A stretch of DNA of 63,483 nucleotides from Sulfurisoma sp. (GTDB lineage Bacteria; Pseudomonadota; Gammaproteobacteria; Burkholderiales; Rhodocyclaceae): NCBI GenBank assembly GCA_030691075.1, contig JAUYFI010000084.1:1-63483 (forward strand), given 5' to 3'. Of this stretch, positions 31,630 to 41,040 are shown piece by piece; position 1 is the stretch's first letter; each line of letters starts with the position of its first letter. The translations under genes and the position numbers were made by a program. The notes below the pieces were generated by a model, which was not told where the DNA came from, searched no databases, and saw only the letters and a program-made list of their open reading frames with translations.

Positions 31630-32412
31630 TCATAACATGGTTCCAGATCCTCTCTGGGCCCACGCGGGGACGAACTGCCAAGCGTCGCGTATTCGACCGT
31701 GCAGTGAATCTGCTGCGGGTTCAAACTGGCGCAGATGCGCCCAGAATCGGCTGGAATGATTACTTTCCAGCGTGTGACAAAGTTCGTGCGCAATGACATA
31801 GCGAACCAACTCACGCGGCAGGAATAGTAGTTTGCAGTTCAGGCTCACGCGACCGTGTGCAGTACAACTACCCCAGCGGGTTCGTTGATTTTTGACGGCC
31901 AAGTCGGTGTAGCGAAGTCCCGTCTGCTGGGCAACATTGGCCAGCCAGGTCGACAAAGCAACTTTTGCATGACGCGCCAACCATCGCCGTAATGCGGCCT
32001 GGCAAGCTGCGGTGTCTTCAATTGCGCCTGATACCAAGATGCGTCCCGGTTGATCGGTTCGAGCGCCGACTGTTTGGCTGCGGGTTGGCCGGTACTCGAC
32101 ACGCCAGGACTCGGCGAGTGCAGGCAGATCAAAAGCCTGAGGCCTAACCGGTACGGCGTCGCTTACCAGGTGGCGCACCGCATCGAACTCGGAAAGGCGT
32201 TCGGCGATCCAATTGGCCTTACTGGCTACCACCTGCATGACTCGATTGCGTTCAACCCCGTTTGGAGCAATGACTACCAATCCGTCACGGGCGCTGATTT
32301 TCAGGCGAAGCGAACGCGCTTTGGCGGAAGAGCGAATCTCGAACTCTAGCCCCCGCCCATCCGGCAAGTCCAGATGGGCCTGCCCGGATGCATCAACCGC
32401 CGGAGTCGTCAC
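31630..32412 (-). CDS. YgjP-like zinc metallopeptidase linked to type I restriction system
   Basis: 260 aa from GTG 32412. The C-terminal half is the YgjP/DUF45 domain with KNQRTRWGSC, LLFLPRELVRYVIAHELCHTLESNHSSRFWAHL; HELCH (HExxH) plus the later His is a zinc site. The N-terminal half (LEFEIRSSAKARSLRLKISARDGLVVIAPNG) is the usual YgjP beta region. The start overlaps the hsdR 3' end by 20 bp, so it is the last gene of the restriction operon. Such peptidases recur next to hsdR; their role is unknown, perhaps turnover of the restriction subunit. Confidence 0.87.
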   Translation of the reverse strand: MTTPAVDASGQAHLDLPDGRGLEFEIRSSAKARSLRLKISARDGLVVIAPNGVERNRVMQVVASKANWIAERLSEFDAVRHLVSDAVPVRPQAFDLPALAESWRVEYRPTRSQTVGARTDQPGRILVSGAIEDTAACQAALRRWLARHAKVALSTWLANVAQQTGLRYTDLAVKNQRTRWGSCTAHGRVSLNCKLLFLPRELVRYVIAHELCHTLESNHSSRFWAHLRQFEPAADSLHGRIRDAWQFVPAWAQRGSGTML

Positions 32413-35400
32413 TGCCCGATCCCTCTGGCTGGGGTTTGTAATGCCTGCGCTTGAGCGTCTGCACCAAGGTCCCGATGAATCCCATCGCATCATCTGCCAG
32501 CAATCCGGAGGAAGAGAACTGAGTAGCGACCATGAACAATAGCCCGCGTGATAACTCGGGATCGACTGTGCTGCTGCTCCACCACCCGGGGAAGCAATGC
32601 TTGTCGGCTTCCGCCAGGGTGGCCGCCGCGATCTCGGCGGCCTGTGTTTCAGCGATGGCCGCATTGCGTGCTTTGACCTTGAGCGCCAGCTGCTGAGCGA
32701 TGGGGCGGTTGGCCTCATCCACCGCCGCACGAACGGCCTCGGTCAGTTTTTCCAGCTCCTCGATCAGCACAATGCCGGCCAGGGTGCCTGCGCGTTTCTC
32801 GTCGATCAGGCGTTGCAATTTTTCTGACAACGACCGGAAGTTTTCATCCTGATCCATCCGAATACGAAGCTCGGCGGAAAGCATGGCTTCGATGTCGAGT
32901 GCTTTCGCATCAGGATTCTTGTCCTTCAATTTGGTCAGGAAATGCTCGTCCAGCACGTAGGTCGGAAACTCCGTTTCCAGCGCATCAACGTCGATGTGTT
33001 CGCGGATCAGTTCTCGGGTGCGTGCCGCATCTTCTTCGGTCGCCTCGATGCTCTTGCTGGCATCCGGGTAGAATTTTTTCCGGTACAGCATGTAGAGCTT
33101 GGTCAGCCAGGCATAGGGCCGAACGAAGTCCCGCAATTGCTCATCGGGCTGCAGCGCTTCGTAGAGCACGCGCAGATTGCGGTAGCCGGTATCGAACTGT
33201 TTTTCGGCCGCATCCACATCGCGCAGGATTTTCATGGCCGCAATGAAGGCATCGTGAGATCCGTCTCGGGGTACGGTGGCCTCCGGAAACAAATCCCACA
33301 CTTGCTGGAAAGTCTTGCGGAAATGTTCACGGATGGTGTCGAATGGAAACGCCACGTCACCCAGTTCTTCGGGCTTGTAATTCAATGCCTCGTTCAGGTG
33401 ATCGAAGATGCCGTAGTAATCCAGAATCAAGCCGTGGCCCTTGAGCTCGTTATAGGGCCGGTTCACCCGCGCGATGGTTTGCAGCAGCGAGTGATTCAGC
33501 AACTTCTTGTCGAGGTACAGCGCCTGAAGGATAGGCGCATCAAAGCCGGTGAGCAGCATGTCGCAGACGACCAGCACCTCGACCTTGCGGAAGGGTTTGT
33601 CCCGATGCTCCTCCAGTTCCGACCTCGCCGGGATCAGGAATTCATTGAGCAGTTTCTTGCGCCTCGCTTCGCCCAGGTACAAGGCTTGAACATCCTCGGG
33701 GTCGTTTTGCGGCGCTTCGGAGATCACGGCCATCACCGCTTCATTGCCCAGCCGTTCGCGCAGCGCTTTGGCGTACAGCTTGACCGCCTGCTTGTCCTTG
33801 CACACCAGCATGCCCTTGAAGCCATTGGGGCGGACATGCTCGCCAAAGTGCGAAACCACGTCATCGGCAATCTGGGCGATACGCGTGGGGTGGAACAACA
33901 GGGCATCCAGCCGGGCACTGTCCGTAGTCAGCCAGTTCTGTTCCTCCTCCGGCAGATGACTGAATTCGCGTTTGAACGCCAGATCCAGCTTGGTGCCATG
34001 CAATTGCCAATCGGTCACCCGTGGCTGCCAGTGGATCGGTTTCACCACACCATCGCGCAGTGCATCGGTCACCGTATAGGGCTTGCCCATGTAGCGCTCG
34101 ATCTTGCCGTCGTCCTTCACGTAGCCCCATGCCTTGGGCGTGTTGTGGTCGTCATTCTCGATGGGCGTGCCGGTAAAGCCGAACATCGACGCGCCTTCGA
34201 CAGCCGAGCGCATGTAGGTACCCAGATCCCGTTCTTGCGAGCGATGCGCCTCGTCGGCCATCACGATCACGTTGGTGCGTTGCTTCGTGACCTGCTTTGG
34301 CATGCCCTCAAAAAGGTGCACCGTGGTCAAAATCACGCCGCGATAGTCGCCGGTGAGCTTTGCCTCCAGATCGCGGCGGCTCTCCGCCACGTGCACGTTG
34401 TCGGTGCCGGTTGAATTCAATTCGCGATCCATCTGGTCACCCAACTGCTCCCGATCCACCAGCAGAATCACGGTCGGCTGTTGCAGCTTGGGGTCTTCCC
34501 ACAGGCTGCGGGCGGCGTAGATCATGGTCAGCGTTTTGCCCGAGCCCTGTGTATGCCAGATGAGACCGCGCCGCTTTTCGGCGGGCAGCGTCAGGTTCGT
34601 GGCACGGTTGAGGATGTCTTTCACCGCCAGGTATTGCTGGTAGCGCACCACCACCTTCTCGGTCTTGCCATCCCTGGTGACGAAGATGATGAAGTGGCGA
34701 ATGAAGTCCAGCAGATTGCTGCGGTCGAACAGCCCATACAGCGAGACCTTCATCTCGTCGTACTCGTCGATCTCGTGCGGCCACGGGTCGCGCCATTGCA
34801 GCCAGAACTGCAAGCGCCGACCCGGCACGCCATACATCATCCGGGTTTCATTGACGCCGACGCCGTAGGCATTGGTGTAGAAAAGCTGGTCGATCTCCTC
34901 GGCGTACATGCCAAGCTGCTTGGCCCCCTCGCGCCAATCTGGCTTGGCTCTGCTGGCGGTCTTGGCCTCGATGACGATGATGGGAATGCCGTTGACCAGC
35001 AGCACGATATCCGGCCGGCGCGACGAACGGCCCTCCACCGGAAACTGGTTGGTCACCCACCAGTCGTTGGCATCCAGATTTTCGTAGTCGATCAGCCGCA
35101 CGTCCTGCGCGTTCTCGGCGGCATCGAATTTGTAATTGACGCCGCTCTTCAGCCATGCCAGCCACTGCCGGTTGTCACGGCAGCCGCGCAACTTGGTGAT
35201 GATGGCATCGACGCGGGCCTCGTCGGTCAGTACGGTGGGATTCAGTGCCTTCAGCTTCTCGCGCAACAGGGGCAACAACAACACCTCGCGTTCGTCGGGC
35301 CGGTAAGCACTCAGTTGCGCGCGCGAACGCCAGGTCCAGCCCAGCTTGGCCGCCTTGAGATGCTCGATGATTTCCCGCTCGACCGTGGTTTCCTCGTTGA

Positions 35401-35449
35401 ACAGCGTGCGCACTGTGTAGGACGCTGGCGCTTCCATCATTTCAGGCAT
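32393..35449 (-). CDS. hsdR: Type I restriction enzyme, R (endonuclease/translocase) subunit
   Basis: 1018 aa. N-terminal PD-(D/E)xK nuclease: RRPDIVLLVNGIPIIVIEAKT (about 145-165). SF2 motor: Walker A WHTQGSGKTLTM (about 296), motif II VMADEAHRSQ (DEAH), motif III GFTGTP, motif VI QTIARVNRPY. The C-terminus contains the helical domain that docks on HsdM. ATG 35449 overlaps the hsdS stop by 8 bp. It moves and cuts unmodified DNA with the MTase core. Confidence 0.96.
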   Translation of the reverse strand: MPEMMEAPASYTVRTLFNEETTVEREIIEHLKAAKLGWTWRSRAQLSAYRPDEREVLLLPLLREKLKALNPTVLTDEARVDAIITKLRGCRDNRQWLAWLKSGVNYKFDAAENAQDVRLIDYENLDANDWWVTNQFPVEGRSSRRPDIVLLVNGIPIIVIEAKTASRAKPDWREGAKQLGMYAEEIDQLFYTNAYGVGVNETRMMYGVPGRRLQFWLQWRDPWPHEIDEYDEMKVSLYGLFDRSNLLDFIRHFIIFVTRDGKTEKVVVRYQQYLAVKDILNRATNLTLPAEKRRGLIWHTQGSGKTLTMIYAARSLWEDPKLQQPTVILLVDREQLGDQMDRELNSTGTDNVHVAESRRDLEAKLTGDYRGVILTTVHLFEGMPKQVTKQRTNVIVMADEAHRSQERDLGTYMRSAVEGASMFGFTGTPIENDDHNTPKAWGYVKDDGKIERYMGKPYTVTDALRDGVVKPIHWQPRVTDWQLHGTKLDLAFKREFSHLPEEEQNWLTTDSARLDALLFHPTRIAQIADDVVSHFGEHVRPNGFKGMLVCKDKQAVKLYAKALRERLGNEAVMAVISEAPQNDPEDVQALYLGEARRKKLLNEFLIPARSELEEHRDKPFRKVEVLVVCDMLLTGFDAPILQALYLDKKLLNHSLLQTIARVNRPYNELKGHGLILDYYGIFDHLNEALNYKPEELGDVAFPFDTIREHFRKTFQQVWDLFPEATVPRDGSHDAFIAAMKILRDVDAAEKQFDTGYRNLRVLYEALQPDEQLRDFVRPYAWLTKLYMLYRKKFYPDASKSIEATEEDAARTRELIREHIDVDALETEFPTYVLDEHFLTKLKDKNPDAKALDIEAMLSAELRIRMDQDENFRSLSEKLQRLIDEKRAGTLAGIVLIEELEKLTEAVRAAVDEANRPIAQQLALKVKARNAAIAETQAAEIAAATLAEADKHCFPGWWSSSTVDPELSRGLLFMVATQFSSSGLLADDAMGFIGTLVQTLKRRHYKPQPEGSGSDDSGG

Positions 35450-36758
35450 TGATCATTCCTTCCGGGATGCGAATTTTGCCGGTGAGCAGGTTTTGGAGGA
35501 GCGAGCGCTTTACTTCGACCAAGGCATTGACCTTCCCTGTTTGCACGATTAGCTGATCCTCGGTGCGATCAATCAGAGCGACGATTTCCTGCTGCTCTGC
35601 CATGGGAGGGCAAGCAAATAGTTCGCGGACGATGTCTCGTTTGCTCATCATCCACAGCCCACTGCCAGACTCAGCTTTTGACTGCAAACGAGTCAGGAAG
35701 GCGTGGGATTGCCACAGATACGGGACAAACCTATCGGAAACATCTTCGTTGTTGAATCGGAGGCGAATCAACTTGTCAGAGTAAATCGCATCGGCTGGCG
35801 GCACATCGCGGAGCAAACCTCCCGTCGCAACGTAGTCTCGATTTCCATTACCTCTCAGCACAAAAAAATCTCCCACGCGCGCTCGGTATCGTTCTATTTC
35901 GCCATCTGACACATTGACATAGGTCACGTCCACTGGGTCGCAAACGCCCGCCTTCACACAGCTCACATTGAGGATGGGAGTTCCCGGAGGGTCGGGGCGA
36001 GACAGCGGCGAAGTGCCGGCGTCGGGTTTTTCGGCCAGCACTGATCGGATGGTTTTGACCTGCCAGCCGACTGGAACTGTGCCGATCTTCGTTTCCTGAA
36101 ATTCCCCATGCTGCCCCGGCAGCCCAGTGAGAAAGATGGCTTGCATCAACGACCGTTTCAGCTCCTGCATCGCATCCAGTTCGGCGCGCGCCGTATTGAT
36201 GGCGGCGTCTACCAGCTTGAGGGCGGCAGCGATGCGTCGCTGTTCATCAATTTCCGGCCACGGCAGCAAGAGCCTCTGGTAGTCCCGCCAGTTGAGATTG
36301 CGCATCTGGGTGGATTGCTGTTGAACGCGTTCGATGATGCCGGTGCGCTGCAACTCGAATAGCGCCCAACCGAGAAACGTCGCATCGACTTTGTCCGGGT
36401 CGTGCCTCAATACCTGAACGAAGTTTGAGACGGTAGCGCCGGGCATCTCCTGGTCGATAAACCCGATGCGGCCCACCGGCTGCTCAGGACCACCACCGGA
36501 ACGCTCAACCAGTAGGTCACCCTTCTTCAAGCCGAACTGGTCTGCCTTTTCCTGCGGAAAGTAGCGCGTAGCGACATCGCTCATATCGAGCTGGCCGTCA
36601 TTGGTGAAGTTGGTCGAGCGCATCACCGATACGGCCGTCTCGCCATCGTCATCACCCCAATCCCCGGCAAACTGTTCGGTGATCAGTGCCCGGATTGACT
36701 TGGCTTGCCAATCCGGCGGGATGTCACCAAGGATGGTTTTGAAACGATGGGTCAGCAT
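35442..36758 (-). CDS. hsdS: Type I restriction enzyme, S (specificity) subunit
   Basis: 438 aa with two target-recognition domains, each opening in the usual way (IPPDWQAKSIRALI near residue 14; VPVGWQVKTIRSVL near 230), and two helical spacers (EIDEQRRIAAALKLVDAAINTARAELDAMQELKRSLMQAIF; AEQQEIVALIDRTEDQLIVQTGKVNALVEVKRSLLQNLL in part). It sets the bipartite DNA target, which cannot be read from sequence. Starts on the last base of hsdM. Confidence 0.94.
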   Translation of the reverse strand: MLTHRFKTILGDIPPDWQAKSIRALITEQFAGDWGDDDGETAVSVMRSTNFTNDGQLDMSDVATRYFPQEKADQFGLKKGDLLVERSGGGPEQPVGRIGFIDQEMPGATVSNFVQVLRHDPDKVDATFLGWALFELQRTGIIERVQQQSTQMRNLNWRDYQRLLLPWPEIDEQRRIAAALKLVDAAINTARAELDAMQELKRSLMQAIFLTGLPGQHGEFQETKIGTVPVGWQVKTIRSVLAEKPDAGTSPLSRPDPPGTPILNVSCVKAGVCDPVDVTYVNVSDGEIERYRARVGDFFVLRGNGNRDYVATGGLLRDVPPADAIYSDKLIRLRFNNEDVSDRFVPYLWQSHAFLTRLQSKAESGSGLWMMSKRDIVRELFACPPMAEQQEIVALIDRTEDQLIVQTGKVNALVEVKRSLLQNLLTGKIRIPEGMINA

Positions 36759-38953
36759 CAGGTACTTCCCTCGTTGGCTCCGGGCAGGCTAATGTTGGCG
36801 AGCAGAGATTGCAGCGCATTCTGGGTCGTCAACGCTGCTGCGGTGGCAGTTGCCAGTTGCGTTGTTGCTTGTGTGAGCGGAAGAACCTTCTCCGGCTCAA
36901 ACGTATCCACGTAGCGCGGCAGGTTGAGATTGAACTCGTTTTCCTCGATCTCCGCCCTGTCGACCACGGTGAAGTAACGGCGAGCATCATCCTCGCTGGC
37001 GCAGATGCGCTGCAGATCGGCGGCGGCCTCGGTTAGATGGGTAATTTCCCGCTCGGCAGCGAGCTTCACTTCCTGCTCACGGCCGTCACGTTCCTCCTTG
37101 AGCTTGCCCAACTCCTTGACGGCCTTGGCGACCTGCTTGTAGCGAGCCTTGATGGCGTCGATAAGTTTTTTCCGCGCGACATCGAACTCATCTTTTGCTG
37201 TTGCTCGCCGTCCCGCCAGCGCCGACTTTTCAGCACGCCCGGCGGCGGCGATCTCGTTCTCAATGCGCTCGACCTCGGCCTGCAGCGGCGCCAGGGGATG
37301 GAAATAGGGATGCTCCGGCGAGATGGCGTCCTTGACGGCTTGCACCTTCAGGTCCAGCGCATCCAGCGTCGCCAGTTCCGATTCAAGACGCGGCAAGGGT
37401 TCGAGCACCGGGCCGTAGGCATCCTCGATGTCGGCCAGCCGCGCGTCGCGAAGTTCCTCAACCTCGTTGATCAAATGGATTTCTTGCTCGTCGATCAGGC
37501 GGCGGGCGGCTTCCAGATCGCCAAACGCCCGCCAGGGCACAAGAATGCGCATCAGGTCGGATGGGCGCAGCAGGTTCTGCGGATTGCCCTTCTGAAAATG
37601 ACGCGAGGCCCAGATCATCAGGATCTTGTCCTTGCGCGCTGCCGGTTTGGCCCGGTTGAGCAGCACCAGGCAGCCCGGCACGTTGTTGCCATAGAAAAGC
37701 TTGCCGGGCAGGACGACGATGGCTTCAATCAAGTCGGCCTCGATGAAGCCGCGCCGGATGACGTACTCGGCATCGGCCTTCTGGTTCTGGCCGTCTTCTG
37801 CTTCGGTTTGCTCGGGCTGGCCGCGAAACAGCACGCCCTGCGACATCACGACCATGCCCTGGCCACCGACGCCCGTGTCGGGATCGGCATCCTTCAGGGA
37901 TTTGGCGATCTGCTGTAGCCATGCCCAGTCGCCATTGCTGGCCGGCGGCATGCCGTAGGACAGGCGACCGAACTTGTCACCGGCCGCCACCGTATCGTGT
38001 CCCCAGTCCTCCAGCGAGAACGGTGGATTCATGATGACGCGATCGACCTGTTTGAGTCGGTTTTCGGCGGTGAGGTGGCGCGGATCGCGCAGGCTGTCGC
38101 CCTGCTTGTGCTCCCACACCGGGATGCCGTGCAGGATCATGTTGATGCGCGAGATGTTGTAAGTGGTGACGTTGGATTCCTGCCCGTGCAACTGGAGCTG
38201 ACGTACATCGCCGCCGTGTTTCTTGACGTGGCGGATACACTGCAAAAGCAGGCCACCCGAACCGGCCGCCCAGTCGCAGACCGACATGCCGGCTTGCGGT
38301 TGCAAAATCTCGGCCATCAGGAAACCCACCTCGGCCGGGGTGTAGAACTCGCCGCTGGACTTGCCCGCCTTGCTGGCGAAGTTGCGAATCAGGTATTCGT
38401 AGGCGTTGCCGAACAGGTCGTCTGAAACATGGGCGCGGTCGAACGCCTGGCTGCCGAAGTGGTTGATCAGATTGACCAGCTTATCGCGTGGCAACTCATC
38501 CTGTTTGTTGAAGTCGATCTTGCCGGTAAGGATGCCGTCGAAATTGTTCTGCCGGTGGGCATTGGCGCGCTCGACGGCAAGCATCGCGTCGTTGAGTGCC
38601 TGGCCCAACTGCCCTTTCGCCGTACGCGCAACGGCTTTCCATTCAGCCGCCTCCGGCACGATGAAGTGATGGTTTTGCGGATCGCGCGCCAGCAACAATG
38701 CTTGCTCCTTTGGCATACCCGCTGCAATCAATGTTGCCACCTGCGTGCGCACCTCTTCGTCGAAGCAGTCGCTGATGCGCTTGTAGAACAGCAGCGCGAA
38801 TACGTAGCCACGAAATTCGGAATGATCGGCGTTGCCGCGCAGGATGTTGGCAGCGTGGTCGAGGTAGCTTTCGAGCTCACCTTGCGTCATGCGCCGGGTC
38901 GGGCGGATGACAATGGGGGATTCGAGTGTGCGGAGAAGTTCGTCGAGGTTCAT
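36758..38953 (-). CDS. hsdM: Type I DNA methyltransferase subunit with long coiled-coil tail
   Basis: 731 aa, about 200 longer than common HsdM. The N-terminal helical domain is followed by the SAM motif DWAAGSGGLLLQ (about 225) and catalytic NPPFSLEDW (about 308), giving N6-adenine methylation. After about residue 530 comes a charged coiled coil (VERIENEIAAAGRAEK..., ARYKQVAKAVKELGKLKEERDGREQ). The dispersed repeat lies in this tail, antisense, encoding SALAGRRAT (about 574-582). Starts 4 bp inside the abiEii 3' end. Confidence 0.95.
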   Translation of the reverse strand: MNLDELLRTLESPIVIRPTRRMTQGELESYLDHAANILRGNADHSEFRGYVFALLFYKRISDCFDEEVRTQVATLIAAGMPKEQALLLARDPQNHHFIVPEAAEWKAVARTAKGQLGQALNDAMLAVERANAHRQNNFDGILTGKIDFNKQDELPRDKLVNLINHFGSQAFDRAHVSDDLFGNAYEYLIRNFASKAGKSSGEFYTPAEVGFLMAEILQPQAGMSVCDWAAGSGGLLLQCIRHVKKHGGDVRQLQLHGQESNVTTYNISRINMILHGIPVWEHKQGDSLRDPRHLTAENRLKQVDRVIMNPPFSLEDWGHDTVAAGDKFGRLSYGMPPASNGDWAWLQQIAKSLKDADPDTGVGGQGMVVMSQGVLFRGQPEQTEAEDGQNQKADAEYVIRRGFIEADLIEAIVVLPGKLFYGNNVPGCLVLLNRAKPAARKDKILMIWASRHFQKGNPQNLLRPSDLMRILVPWRAFGDLEAARRLIDEQEIHLINEVEELRDARLADIEDAYGPVLEPLPRLESELATLDALDLKVQAVKDAISPEHPYFHPLAPLQAEVERIENEIAAAGRAEKSALAGRRATAKDEFDVARKKLIDAIKARYKQVAKAVKELGKLKEERDGREQEVKLAAEREITHLTEAAADLQRICASEDDARRYFTVVDRAEIEENEFNLNLPRYVDTFEPEKVLPLTQATTQLATATAAALTTQNALQSLLANISLPGANEGST
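37207..37232 (+). repeat. Dispersed repeat, copy 10 (in hsdM tail)
   Basis: GCCGTCC then CGCCAGCGCCGAC then TTTTCA. Antisense to hsdM. Confidence 0.88.
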
Positions 38954-40179
38954 TGGTGCCTTGTTGGAAATGTCAAAGGTCCGGACGCGGTCAGTTCGAT
39001 GGCATAGCGCGGTCGGAATGCCTGGCGCGTAACGGTGGCCGACCGGATACGATCCAGGCGATAGCTTCTCGACTCACCAGTATCCGACTTCACGCCGAAG
39101 AGCAGCAGATCGCCAGCGCTCGTGCGCCGCACCGAATAGGGCTCGATGATCGGAGTCGTGCGCTCGCCGTTCTCCTTGGTGTACTGGAGCTGCACACACA
39201 GGTAGTTCGCGGCCGCGAAACGGATCGTCTCCAGCGATCCGGCCTGCGCACCCCAGGCGCGCACCATGGCGGGCGGGCGCCAACTGGTATCGACAACCAC
39301 GCGGCCCGAAGGGATCGCCGCCAATACCGGTTGCGCGGCCTGCTCGTTGAGCCACGCGAAGACTGCCGGCAGCTCCTGCCAGAATTCATTGAACGGCGGG
39401 CAGGTGGGGAGCTGGTGAGCGAGCATCTGCTCCCACTCCACTTCGATGGCTGCGCGCTCGGGGCGGTCGGTAAGCGCGGCGTAGGTTGGAACCGGAATGC
39501 CCTTGAACTCGCACTTGCGAGACAGCGTGCTGCGCACGAGTGCCCGATCAGGTTGCAGGTCTTGCCGGCGATACAGGTGGACCACATCGTAGAGATCGCG
39601 CGGGCGCTGGCGCTCGGCCAGTGCCCGCATCTTTTCGGCGAATACTTCCTCGAAGGAATAGCTCAGGACGTGGATGCCAGCTTCGGGCAGGTCGCTGTAT
39701 GGGTGATGGACCGGCCGCTGCACGGGCGCGAGGACGAGCACTTCGTCAGTCGCCAGGTCCAGCTTGATGCGTGGCGGATCGCCCGTGCGGCCCAATGGGC
39801 CGCGATAGCCCAGGCGACCTTGCGCCGAAAGCTTGCCGCGCGGATTGGTGAAGACTTCGAACTTGCGCGCCTCGGGCGGGAGTTGCAGGCCGCAGGCGTC
39901 GTAGACCCAATCGCCGATTTCCTCGAATACTTCAGAGAGGAATTTTTCGTCCAGGTGTTCGGCGTCCTGCAGCGTGAAGTCGAGGTCTTCGGAGAACCGG
40001 TAGGTTTCGAAATAGCACTTCTTCAGGCAGGTACCGCCCTTGAATACCCACCGGTGGCCGATCGCCGGGTGGGCGGCGATACCGGCGAGGAACCAGCCGA
40101 GCGCATAGTCTTTCTCGACGACATGCGTCTGGAGTTGAAGCTCGGCGGCGAGTGCCATGATCTCCTGCTTGGAAATCAT
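38950..40179 (-). CDS. abiEii: AbiEii-type nucleotidyltransferase toxin with WYL-like C-terminus
   Basis: 409 aa. The N-terminal nucleotidyltransferase of the AbiEii/AbiGii family has WVFKGGTCLKKCYFETYRFSEDLDFTL (GGT..K and SxDxDF) and a C-terminal helical part EEVFAEKMRALAERQRPRDLYDVVHLYR (KxRAxxxRxxxRDxYD). After about residue 310 an extra domain follows: YTKENGERTTPIIEPYSVRR, LLLFGVKSDTGESRSYRLDRI, which resembles a WYL-type ligand domain. AbiEii adds nucleotides to a target, probably tRNA, and stops growth. 4-bp overlaps with abiEi and hsdM. Confidence 0.88.
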   Translation of the reverse strand: MISKQEIMALAAELQLQTHVVEKDYALGWFLAGIAAHPAIGHRWVFKGGTCLKKCYFETYRFSEDLDFTLQDAEHLDEKFLSEVFEEIGDWVYDACGLQLPPEARKFEVFTNPRGKLSAQGRLGYRGPLGRTGDPPRIKLDLATDEVLVLAPVQRPVHHPYSDLPEAGIHVLSYSFEEVFAEKMRALAERQRPRDLYDVVHLYRRQDLQPDRALVRSTLSRKCEFKGIPVPTYAALTDRPERAAIEVEWEQMLAHQLPTCPPFNEFWQELPAVFAWLNEQAAQPVLAAIPSGRVVVDTSWRPPAMVRAWGAQAGSLETIRFAAANYLCVQLQYTKENGERTTPIIEPYSVRRTSAGDLLLFGVKSDTGESRSYRLDRIRSATVTRQAFRPRYAIELTASGPLTFPTRHQ

Positions 40180-40985
40180 TGCTTGGCCTCGCGCAACTCA
40201 CTGGCAGGCACCCAGACGCGCCAGGCGGTGATCAGGCGATCAGCGGGCAGTGCCGGATCCAGCTTGGCGTAACCGGCAGAGAGGTTCGCGCGGCATGCCT
40301 CGATGAGCGCGCCTTGATCGGGATGATCACGTTGCAGCAGGAAACCGAGACGCTTGTAGACGGCGCCGGTGCCGAGCATGGCGGCATGACTGCTGAGCTT
40401 ATCGGCCTCCTTGGGCTGTTCGCTGAACAGGTTCGTCAGCATCTCGGCGACATGGCGAATACCCCCGCCCAAGGCCGGGTTTGCCAGCATGTCGATGAGC
40501 GTACGAGCGGGATCGGACACCTGCACGCGCGTGCCGCCGCGCCAGACCGACTTCAGTCCGACGAAGCGCGCTGTCGGTATGGTGTGAAGCTCGAACCTGG
40601 CCTTGCGCAGCACGAGCTTGCGATCATGCGGCCGCTTCGCGGTCATCACGCACAGCGACTGGAAGATCTGCTCGGTGAGTCCCCAATGCTCGGCAGCCGA
40701 CCAGCCACCGATGTAGCACGGCTCGAACATTGCCGTGGCGACCGCCCATGGATCTTCCAGCACAACGTCTGGCGTTTCCGACTCGATGGGAACCGGAACA
40801 TAGACACCACGCCGAACCCGGGCCAACCAGCCTGCGCGCGACCAAGCGGCCAACCTGCGCGTGGCGACGGCTCGAGTTACGCCAAGTGCCGCAACAGCTT
40901 CGCCTGGGGTCACGATTGGCGGATTGTCGCGGAGTAGCCTGCTGAGCTGGCTTCGGGAGCTTGCACTAAGTCCGATCTGTTTCAT
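40176..40985 (-). CDS. abiEi: AbiEi-type antitoxin/autorepressor
   Basis: 269 aa. N-terminal winged helix (IVTPGEAVAALGVTRAVATRRLAAWSRAGWLARVRRGVYVPVP) and the AbiEi antitoxin domain with YIGGWSAAEHWGLTEQIFQSLCVMTAKRP, RFVGLKSVWRGGTRVQVSDPARTLIDML. It represses its own promoter by binding inverted repeats and neutralises AbiEii without direct contact (type IV TA). First gene of the six-gene operon, so it should set expression of the restriction genes as well. Confidence 0.9.
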   Translation of the reverse strand: MKQIGLSASSRSQLSRLLRDNPPIVTPGEAVAALGVTRAVATRRLAAWSRAGWLARVRRGVYVPVPIESETPDVVLEDPWAVATAMFEPCYIGGWSAAEHWGLTEQIFQSLCVMTAKRPHDRKLVLRKARFELHTIPTARFVGLKSVWRGGTRVQVSDPARTLIDMLANPALGGGIRHVAEMLTNLFSEQPKEADKLSSHAAMLGTGAVYKRLGFLLQRDHPDQGALIEACRANLSAGYAKLDPALPADRLITAWRVWVPASELREAKQ

Positions 40986-40996
40986 GGCTATATCTT

Positions 40997-41040
40997 AAGC
41001 GTAGTTAGATTCCCATTGCAAATGTTTCTACGCTTGCAAT
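40997..41040 (-). promoter_or_regulatory. Promoter-operator of the abiE-hsd operon
   Basis: Two interlocking inverted repeats: AAGCGTAG (40997-41004) with CTACGCTT (41028-41035), and ATTGCAA (41015-41021) with TTGCAAT (41034-41040). On the minus strand a -35-like TTGCAA and a -10-like TAAGAT stand 18 bp apart, the latter 6 bp before the abiEi ATG. The layout matches AbiEi autoregulation; inferred. Confidence 0.7.
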
